Assembly: GCA_002372775.1 (NCBI GenBank)
Contig: DFIJ01000061.1
Coordinates: 1 to 5,182 of the forward strand
Reading direction: 5' to 3'
Length of the DNA: 5,182 bases
Origin: Christensenella sp. UBA3700
Lineage (GTDB): Bacteria; Bacillota; Clostridia; Christensenellales; UBA3700
The position numbers and the translations under genes are program-made. Positions 1 to 4,395 of this stretch are shown here, in pieces. Below the pieces are notes generated by a model. It searched no databases. It had not been told where the DNA came from and worked only from the letters and a program-made list of their open reading frames with translations. Positions within the stretch are counted from its first letter, which is position 1; the number at the start of each line of letters is the position of its first letter.

Positions 1-620
1 TTATATGTTTCCATACACGCCATAAAGCCTTCATGTCTTTCTCTAAAGGAAGTACTATGTGAATCACTTCCATAGAATAAGATGTCGGTGTGACCTTGTT
101 CGATTAATCTTTTAGTAGCTAAATACATTGAATCATAATTAGAGAACTTAAATTGAGTGGCCTCACTATAGAAAGTTTTAGGATCCACGACAACAGTTGG
201 TTTATTTTTACTAATTAAGATATTCATGATTGGAGTTGGAGTAACATGAATAACAATATACGCACTACAAGTTGTCTCTTTTAGTTTTTTAAGTAAGTTA
301 TCATCAATATGATCTTCGTCAAATACAAAGTATTCCATGATTAAGTTATATCTAGAAAGCATTGAAGATATTGAGGTAATAATTGGTTGCCAGAAATCTT
401 CCTTAAATAAGATACGGCTAGAACCAATAAGTAAAACACGGTTAGATGTAACCTTATACGCTTTTAATTTGGAAGTGTCATAGCCAAGTTCTGCTGCTTT
501 ACGGATAATCTTTTCTCTAGTAACTTCAGAGACATTATTTTTACCACCTAAAGCACGAGAAACTAAACCTTTAGTTACTCCGCATTCTAACGCTATTTGA
601 TCTAGTGTTGGTTTTTTCAT
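1..620 (-). CDS. LacI/GalR-family transcriptional regulator (3' end outside window)
   Basis: The first 206 codons of a LacI-type repressor, read leftward from the ATG at 618-620 and still open at the window edge; full members have about 330 residues, so the C-terminal third is missing. Residues 5-24 form the helix-turn-helix (TLDQIALECGVTKGLVSRAL). By eye, K17, G18 and R22 fall at the LacI DNA-reading positions. A linker at about 48-60 leads into the periplasmic-binding-protein-like effector domain at V62-L63-L64-I65-G66. The segment NYDSMYLATKRLIEQGHTDI (161-180) and the following SFRERHEGF are typical of the family's sugar-binding core. The hinge helix lacks the usual VAxxL pattern. The Shine-Dalgarno is weak (AAGAAAG about 9 nt upstream). 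It probably controls the neighbouring lipoprotein and esterase genes in response to a sugar; the ligand cannot be told from sequence. Confidence 0.93.
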   Translation of the reverse strand, partial: MKKPTLDQIALECGVTKGLVSRALGGKNNVSEVTREKIIRKAAELGYDTSKLKAYKVTSNRVLLIGSSRILFKEDFWQPIITSISSMLSRYNLIMEYFVFDEDHIDDNLLKKLKETTCSAYIVIHVTPTPIMNILISKNKPTVVVDPKTFYSEATQFKFSNYDSMYLATKRLIEQGHTDILFYGSDSHSTSFRERHEGFMACMETY

Positions 621-642
621 AAATAATAACTTTCTTAAATTT

Positions 643-654
643 TATACGCGTATA
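643..654. promoter_or_regulatory. Perfect 12-bp palindrome TATACGCGTATA, candidate operator
   Basis: A perfect palindrome 23 bp upstream of the regulator start. It overlaps a -10-like TATAAA on the minus strand (641-646), so a bound protein could block transcription of the regulator; this would fit autoregulation. The 8-mer ATACGCGT recurs at 4101-4108 in the divergent promoter region and at 4811-4818 inside the esterase gene. The centre is GpC rather than the CpG usual for LacI-family operators, so assignment to the adjacent regulator is tentative. Confidence 0.45.
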
Positions 655-678
655 GGAGGGGTAAATAAATACCCCTCC
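655..678 (-). terminator. 9-bp GC-rich hairpin after the lipoprotein gene; terminator-like without a U-tract
   Basis: The arms GGAGGGGTA (655-663) and TACCCCTCC (670-678) are perfectly complementary with a 6-nt loop. The hairpin starts 25 bp after the lipoprotein stop codon and ends where the TATACGCGTATA palindrome begins. In neither direction is the stem followed by a run of T, so it is not a canonical intrinsic terminator. It could be a weak terminator, an mRNA 3'-end stabiliser that lets partial read-through into the regulator, or part of an extended protein-binding site. Confidence 0.5.
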
Positions 679-702
679 ATAACACGCTATGTGTGAGATG
701 AA

Positions 703-3700
703 TTAGCTAGTAAATGTAGTATCTGCTGGGAGAAGTGGAGAAATGTCTCCTGTAACTTCTGTTACAACAAATGTTACCTTACCAGTAGCTGCGTTAAACG
801 CATAAGTACCTTTAATGACATTACCGCCAACGGAAATTTCCATAATTTGTTGTCCGAGGCTCATAGACATCTTATATGTACCTTCAACATTTTCAACTCC
901 AGCACCGACGCTTGTAAGATAAATCTTGTTGTCAGTACCAAATTTGAGAGATGCGTCTTTTGTATCAGCTGTCTTGCCACTTAAAATTAAATCTTTTGGA
1001 GCAAAGAAGTTGAGTTCTGGATTGTAATCGTTAGATTCATAGTGAGCATAATCGAATTGAAGCATTCCGGTTCCGCCTTGAGCTTTTAAGACGATACAGA
1101 ATCCGTAATATGTCTTAGTTGGATCTAATGTAACTTCAAATTTTGTCCAATCGGTTTTAGCAGCAATAGTCTTTTCACCTGTTTGAGCTCTATAACCTTC
1201 ACCTTGTGAAGAAGGTTCAACCTTTGGAATGCGATAAACCATAACATTTACTGTTGCGGCTTTTTCCAATGGGTTTCTAACTCTAACTGAGAATTTATTA
1301 ACACCAGTAACTGCTTTAGAACTGCCATCAAATAAACCCCATTGCATGTATCTCATAGCACCATTGGTACTAACTTTAATATCAAGTGATTGAGATCCTT
1401 CATAAGCGTAATTTTTATTAAGTGATAATTGATCACCATTACCGCCCATTAAGGACCATTTAGAGCCGCCTACTGGGGAAGATGTTGACTCATTATTTGT
1501 ATAATAATCACAGTAATATGCTCCACGAGCACCACTGCGTTTATCGGCTGAGCTGCTTTGATAATACATTTTGCCAGATTCAGTATATCCTTCAGCGTTT
1601 TCAGCAACTAAAGAATCACCAAAGCTCATATTATTAAGAGCGGCTGCGATTAAATCATTACCAGTAACAGATTTGAATGCGATACCAGAAAGATCTTGAG
1701 CGATTGTACCAACATAAACTGTTCCACCAGTTAAAGTGATTGTAATTTCATCTTTTACGATTGCATATGAACCTTCAACGTCCATATTTAATCCAGGAGC
1801 TACTAATTTAACATTATTATCAGACTTGACTGTGAGTTGAACATTAACAATGCCATTATATTTAGCAGCGTAGACTCTACCAGCCTCAAGAGCTAAATCT
1901 TCAGGCTCTGGAATAAATGCTGCATATGGATCGGCTGTATAGATTTCAACATCATCGATATAGAGATAGGAATCAGCGATTTGATTCTTTTCCATGAAGA
2001 TTTGGAATCCATAATAAACAAGGTTTGGATTAAGTTCGATTGTGTAGTGTTTCCATTCACCAACTGCTGCGGCTTCAGTAAATTCGCCGACTCTTCTTTG
2101 ATTATCTTGAGTTTGTAATGTTGGTTGAGTTTGAGAGAAAACACGAACTTTCATTGCTGGAACTCTACCGTTTGTCTTAGCCCAGAAGCTAAATGTTGAG
2201 CCACGGAAAGCGTTCTTTTCAGATGTTCCATCAAATAATCCCCATTGCATGTATCTCATAGCATTGTATTGGGAGTTCTTCATGCAGAGATAGTTATTAC
2301 CAGAGTGTGCGCCAGCTTTATCTTGTTTAAGTTTAAGTTGATCACCATTGCCACCCATTAAGTGCCAGTTATTGCCACCCCAAGGGGCTTCTGGGTATGT
2401 GGTATCGTTTTCTTTATAGAATTCAGAATAGTAAGCACCACGAGCGCCACTTCTCTTAGATGGGTCTTGGTTATTTGTACAATAAGCAACACCATCAGAT
2501 GCATATCCTTCATAGTTATCAACTACTTGGACAGCGTTGAGTTTTACTTTATCAACTACTGGAGCGAATGCGCCGGTAGCAGAAACAAAGTTAATTAATT
2601 GACCGCCATTAGTCATTGTGCCTTTATAAACTAAGGTTGCACCACTATCAGCAGATGTGAATACAACGTTTTCACCTTCATAGGTAATCTTTCCTGGAAC
2701 TTCTTGTGGAGTTTCAATATCGATTACTTTTGCAATAGCGTTCTTTTCAGCGTCGATATCAATTCTGAGTGTTGTTCCATCATTAAGAACAGCAGTATAT
2801 CTATCGTAAAGAATAGTAACGGATTCTTCTAAGTCGCCAGGGTTTTCTTCAGTGACAAATCTAACATTATCTAAGAATGCGATCATGTCAGTGTTACTTG
2901 TTTTGTTGCCCTTACACCAGAATTCAATCTTGGTAATGTAAGTTGGGAAATCATCAACATCAATGCCTAACCAAGAAGCGGTTTCTGCGATTGATTTTCC
3001 TTCTGCACCCCATAATCTCCAACCAGCAGATGCAAGAGGAATTGTATAATCTACATAATCACCGGTCTTTGATTGATTAAGTGTATAATCAAATTTTGGT
3101 TCTTCGAGTTTTCCATTAATTTCAACTGGGACAGTGTAAACAAGAACTTTGGCTGCCATAAAGCTTGGAGCCATATAGCTAAACTTAAGAGCGTTAGCGG
3201 CTTTAGAGAATTTATCTTTTAAGCCATGGTTAACAATCTTGTAGTCTGAGAGGTTATCCCAGGCATTTAATCTAACAGCTTTTTCGCCATGAGTAGCGTT
3301 TGTGCTCATTGTGACGGAAGCTTTTGTTTCATCAGTCCAAGTATCACCAGATAGAGTTTGGGCTTTCCAGCCAGAATCAGCTAAATCATTATCGCCTTCA
3401 TATTTTTCGAAGTCATCGATTTCTTGTTCGAGAGCGTATTCACGGAAGACTGCATTAAAGTCAATGTCTGCAGTGATTGGTTGAGTAACATCTTTATCCC
3501 AACCTTTGAAAACGAACTTACAGACTTCTGTAGTAGGTTGTTTAGCAGGTTCTTCGCCGTCATAAGTAACGGTCTCACCTTCTTTAACTTGGTAAGATTT
3601 TAAGAGATTACCATCTAATAAGAATCTTACAGTGTGGTAAACAACAGGATCTTCGGAAGTAGTTTCTTCTGATGTTGTTTCTTCGGAAGTAGTCTCTTCT

Positions 3701-3897
3701 GATGTTGTTTCTTCAGAAGTAGTTTCTTCGCTCGTTGTAGTTTCGGTTGATTCTGTAGCAGAGGTACCAGGATCCACCGAGGTTGTTTCTGTGTTCTTAC
3801 TTGGATCGGTTGATGGATTATTACCGCCGCATCCACTAAGAGCAAGAAGAGCTGTTAAAGCTAAAGATAGAAAAGCAATTTTTTTCTTATCTTTCAT
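703..3897 (-). CDS. Large modular surface lipoprotein with InlB-type repeat and three tandem carbohydrate-binding-like units
   Basis: A 1064-residue predicted lipoprotein. I chose the ATG at 3895-3897 because AAAGGAAGG lies 6 nt before it; the in-frame ATG at 3913-3915 would put that Shine-Dalgarno inside the gene. The signal peptide ends in lipobox L20-S21-G22-C23, so the protein is probably lipid-anchored on the cell surface. A Thr/Ser/Glu linker (24-83, with ETTSE repeats at 55-82) leads to an InlB-type repeat (86-152, GWD at 132-134). Three units of about 300 residues follow (160-457, 458-758, 759-1064). Each starts with a jelly-roll-like domain ending in a strand such as FLDNVRF or YLYIDDVEIY, then a small beta domain. 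Units 2 and 3 share SGARGAYY, LMGGNGDQL and MRYMQWGLFDG. No catalytic motif is seen. Glycan binding or adhesion is inferred from the folds suggested by eye and from the esterase next door; the exact family is not recognised. Confidence 0.93.
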   Translation of the reverse strand: MKDKKKIAFLSLALTALLALSGCGGNNPSTDPSKNTETTSVDPGTSATESTETTTSEETTSEETTSEETTSEETTSEETTSEDPVVYHTVRFLLDGNLLKSYQVKEGETVTYDGEEPAKQPTTEVCKFVFKGWDKDVTQPITADIDFNAVFREYALEQEIDDFEKYEGDNDLADSGWKAQTLSGDTWTDETKASVTMSTNATHGEKAVRLNAWDNLSDYKIVNHGLKDKFSKAANALKFSYMAPSFMAAKVLVYTVPVEINGKLEEPKFDYTLNQSKTGDYVDYTIPLASAGWRLWGAEGKSIAETASWLGIDVDDFPTYITKIEFWCKGNKTSNTDMIAFLDNVRFVTEENPGDLEESVTILYDRYTAVLNDGTTLRIDIDAEKNAIAKVIDIETPQEVPGKITYEGENVVFTSADSGATLVYKGTMTNGGQLINFVSATGAFAPVVDKVKLNAVQVVDNYEGYASDGVAYCTNNQDPSKRSGARGAYYSEFYKENDTTYPEAPWGGNNWHLMGGNGDQLKLKQDKAGAHSGNNYLCMKNSQYNAMRYMQWGLFDGTSEKNAFRGSTFSFWAKTNGRVPAMKVRVFSQTQPTLQTQDNQRRVGEFTEAAAVGEWKHYTIELNPNLVYYGFQIFMEKNQIADSYLYIDDVEIYTADPYAAFIPEPEDLALEAGRVYAAKYNGIVNVQLTVKSDNNVKLVAPGLNMDVEGSYAIVKDEITITLTGGTVYVGTIAQDLSGIAFKSVTGNDLIAAALNNMSFGDSLVAENAEGYTESGKMYYQSSSADKRSGARGAYYCDYYTNNESTSSPVGGSKWSLMGGNGDQLSLNKNYAYEGSQSLDIKVSTNGAMRYMQWGLFDGSSKAVTGVNKFSVRVRNPLEKAATVNVMVYRIPKVEPSSQGEGYRAQTGEKTIAAKTDWTKFEVTLDPTKTYYGFCIVLKAQGGTGMLQFDYAHYESNDYNPELNFFAPKDLILSGKTADTKDASLKFGTDNKIYLTSVGAGVENVEGTYKMSMSLGQQIMEISVGGNVIKGTYAFNAATGKVTFVVTEVTGDISPLLPADTTFTS
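706..1623 (-). repeat. Tandem protein unit 3 (C-terminal) of the lipoprotein
   Basis: Residues 759-1064. It carries SGARGAYY (788-795), LMGGNGDQL (816-824) and MRYMQWGLFDG (848-858), the same landmarks as unit 2 at an offset of 301-305 residues. The jelly-roll-like part ends at MLQFDYAHYE (945-954). The last about 100 residues form a beta-rich tail with a GTYKM...GGNVIKGTY...TGKVTFVVTEVTG pattern that matches the beta segments of the other two units. Confidence 0.75.
1624..2526 (-). repeat. Tandem protein unit 2 of the lipoprotein
   Basis: Residues 458-758. Landmarks are SGARGAYY (483-490), LMGGNGDQL (513-521), MRYMQWGLFDG (547-557) and the closing strand YLYIDDVEIY (644-653). The beta segment after it carries GSYAIVKDEITITLTGGTVY and then GIAFKSVTG. 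At DNA level, 2228-2263 matches unit 3 at 1325-1360 in 35 of 36 bases, and 2339-2363 matches 1429-1453 in 23 of 25, which supports descent by internal duplication. Confidence 0.75.
2527..3420 (-). repeat. Tandem protein unit 1 (diverged) of the lipoprotein
   Basis: Residues 160-457. It opens with DDFEKYEGDNDLADSGW, similar to the DNYEGYASDG opening of unit 2. Its jelly-roll-like part ends in AFLDNVRF (340-347), 304 residues before the equivalent strand of unit 2. Its beta segment (about 357-457) has KITYEGENVVFTSADSG followed by FVSATGAFA. It lacks the SGARGAYY, LMGGNGDQL and MRYMQWGLFDG signatures, so its binding face may differ. Confidence 0.6.
3442..3642 (-). other. InlB-type (Listeria-Bacteroides) beta-grasp repeat domain within the lipoprotein
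   Basis: Residues 86-152 follow the family pattern: HTVRFLLDGNLLKSYQV, then KEGETVTYDGEEPAK, then FVFKGWDKDVTQPI and a closing DIDFNAVF strand. Such repeats are small spacer or adhesion modules in Gram-positive surface proteins. Here one copy sits between the flexible linker and the tandem units, as expected for a domain that lifts the binding part off the membrane. Confidence 0.75.
3651..3740 (-). repeat. 30-bp tandem repeat encoding the ETTSE linker
   Basis: Units 3651-3680 and 3681-3710 differ at one base; unit 3711-3740 matches for about 19 bases and then diverges. Each 30-bp unit codes for two copies of the pentapeptide ETTSE, with different synonymous codons in the two halves. The product is an acidic, Thr/Ser-rich, likely flexible stalk just after the lipidated cysteine. 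Repeat number could vary by slippage or recombination. Confidence 0.85.
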
Positions 3898-3901
3898 AAG
3901 G

Positions 3902-3912
3902 TTCCTTCCTTT
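3902..3912 (-). promoter_or_regulatory. Ribosome binding site deciding the lipoprotein start
   Basis: On the minus strand AAAGGAAGG ends 6 nt before the ATG at 3895-3897. It directly follows the upstream in-frame ATG at 3913-3915, which has no good Shine-Dalgarno at a usual distance (the AAGGAG further up is about 19 nt away). The downstream start is therefore preferred and puts the lysine-rich MKDKKK at the N-terminus, as expected for a signal peptide. Confidence 0.85.
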
Positions 3913-3921
3913 CATAAAATT

Positions 3922-3938
3922 GGAGTTTTTAACACTCC
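3922..3938 (-). other. Small inverted repeat in the lipoprotein 5' leader
   Basis: GGAGT (3922-3926) and ACTCC (3934-3938) form a 5-bp stem with a 7-nt loop in the predicted leader, between the TATAAT box and the Shine-Dalgarno. It might stabilise the transcript's 5' end; the stem is short and could be chance. Confidence 0.3.
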
Positions 3939-3950
3939 TTTGACAATTGC

Positions 3951-3979
3951 ATTATAACGCGCGATTTATAACTAATGAA
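3951..3979 (-). promoter_or_regulatory. Predicted promoter of the lipoprotein gene
   Basis: On the minus strand a perfect TATAAT (3951-3956) has a weak -35, TTCATT (3974-3979), at 17 bp. Transcription would start near 3943-3945 and give a leader of roughly 45-50 nt. The weak -35 overlaps the cre-like site, and the -10 lies in the inverted repeat TTATAA-N8-TTATAA (3952-3971) with a CGCG core, so regulator contact seems likely. Confidence 0.6.
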
Positions 3980-3990
3980 AGCGTTTACTA
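3975..3990 (+). promoter_or_regulatory. cre-like LacI-family operator ATGAAAGCGTTTACTA
   Basis: Compared with the CcpA catabolite-response consensus WTGNNARCGNWWWCAW, the only mismatch is T in place of the penultimate A. It overlaps the predicted -35 of the lipoprotein promoter, where a bound repressor would block transcription. CcpA-type carbon catabolite repression is the simplest reading; the local LacI-type regulator is the alternative owner. Confidence 0.6.
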
Positions 3991-4098
3991 ATAAACTTTT
4001 TAGTGAATTTTGTAAACTTTTAAATATGTTTACGAGTTGTTGAGACTATAAAATTCCTTATGCGCGTTCTTCTTTATAGTTTTATTTATTTTATAAAT

Positions 4099-4124
4099 AT
4101 ATACGCGTTAATTTCGTTTATAAT
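4099..4124 (+). promoter_or_regulatory. Possible rightward promoter with ATACGCGT element
   Basis: A perfect TATAAT on the plus strand (4119-4124) has no convincing -35 at 16-18 bp, where the sequence is only AT-rich. The element TATACGCGTTA (4100-4110), related to the perfect palindrome at 643-654, lies in the spacer just upstream of the -10. Such a promoter would give the esterase a leader of about 260 nt, long enough to hold leader-type control. Confidence 0.35.
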
Positions 4125-4231
4125 AGTAGTAAACATTTTCTGCAAGAGTAAATTTTTTAAATTTCTAATAAAAACATGTTTATCTCGGTAAAAATTCGTT
4201 ATCAAGTTGAAAGATACAATATCATACACTC

Positions 4232-4264
4232 ATCTCTACATATATATTTAAAATAGGTGGAGAT
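4232..4264 (+). other. Imperfect inverted repeat that could cover a ribosome binding site
   Basis: ATCTCTAC (4232-4239) can pair over 8 positions, one of them G-U, with GTGGAGAT (4257-4264) across a 17-nt AT-rich loop. The right arm overlaps AGGTGG (4255-4260), the Shine-Dalgarno-like sequence of the mini-ORF at 4270. In rightward RNA the hairpin could sequester it; in DNA it could be a dyad for a protein. Confidence 0.35.
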
Positions 4265-4269
4265 AAGTA

Positions 4270-4296
4270 GTGAATTTATCAATATTTTATATTTAG
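4270..4296 (+). CDS. Possible eight-codon leader ORF (GTG start)
   Basis: GTG followed by seven sense codons (predicted MNLSIFYI) and TAG. The support is a good Shine-Dalgarno, AGGTGG, 9 nt before the GTG. This contrasts with the esterase gene downstream, which has none at a usual distance. A short CCCT-TAA-AGGG stem followed by T-rich DNA begins 7 nt after the stop, vaguely like an attenuator. An ORF this small arises easily by chance, so I rate it low. Confidence 0.2.
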   Translation: MNLSIFYI

Positions 4297-4381
4297 TTTA
4301 TTCCCTTAAAGGGCTTTGTTTTTGCTATGATTGTTCATTTGTTTACAAAAATATATGGAAGTTTACTTATTTTGGGGTATA

Positions 4382-4395
4382 TCATACAAGTATGA
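4382..4395. promoter_or_regulatory. Inverted repeat TCATAC-AA-GTATGA over the esterase start codon
   Basis: Two 6-bp arms separated by AA span the ATG at 4392-4394. The left arm is part of the 10-bp sequence ATATCATACA that also occurs at 4219-4228. It may be a protein-binding dyad or chance. A -10-like TATCAT (4380-4385) lies six bases before the start codon. Confidence 0.3.

Larger units (their letters stand above)
3898..4391. other. Divergent intergenic regulatory region (494 bp)
   Basis: No protein gene of ordinary size fits here. The region is very AT-rich. It holds a TATAAT box facing each gene, a cre-like operator, CGCG-core elements at 3958-3963, 4063-4066 and 4104-4107, six GTTTAC/GTAAAC hexamers and a 10-bp direct repeat ATATCATACA at 4219-4228 and 4379-4388. 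It also holds an imperfect inverted repeat around a possible eight-codon ORF, and a short CCCT/AGGG stem (4303-4313) followed by T-rich DNA. Most are listed separately. Its length and density suggest complex control of both flanking genes. Confidence 0.7.

Noticed and set aside
1893..2144. 83-codon open frame inside the lipoprotein gene
   Set aside because: It overlaps the lipoprotein coding sequence in another frame, has no ribosome binding site and no recognisable domain; the lipoprotein frame is clearly the coding one.
2362..2598. 78-codon plus-strand open frame antisense to the lipoprotein
   Set aside because: Lies opposite a well-supported coding region, and the composition is that of a shadow frame.
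3651..3740. Short regular repeats as a CRISPR array
   Set aside because: The units are contiguous with no unique spacers and are read in frame as the ETTSE linker.
3627..3845. 72-codon frame rich in Lys, Gln and Leu
   Set aside because: It is the out-of-frame reading of the ETTSE repeat; the repetition comes from the DNA repeat.
3940..3945. Perfect TTGACA on the plus strand as a rightward -35
   Set aside because: The best -10 (TATAAC at 3967-3972) is 21 bp away, too far, and boxes at 17-19 bp match poorly.
4342..4370. TTTACA as -35 of a promoter close to the esterase
   Set aside because: Hexamers at 16-18 bp spacing match TATAAT in three positions or fewer, so I do not call it; the sequence is better explained as part of the GTTTAC cluster.
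3898..4391. tRNA, small RNA or mobile-element ends in the intergenic region
   Set aside because: No cloverleaf, no CCA end, no transposase fragment and no long terminal inverted repeats with target duplications could be seen.
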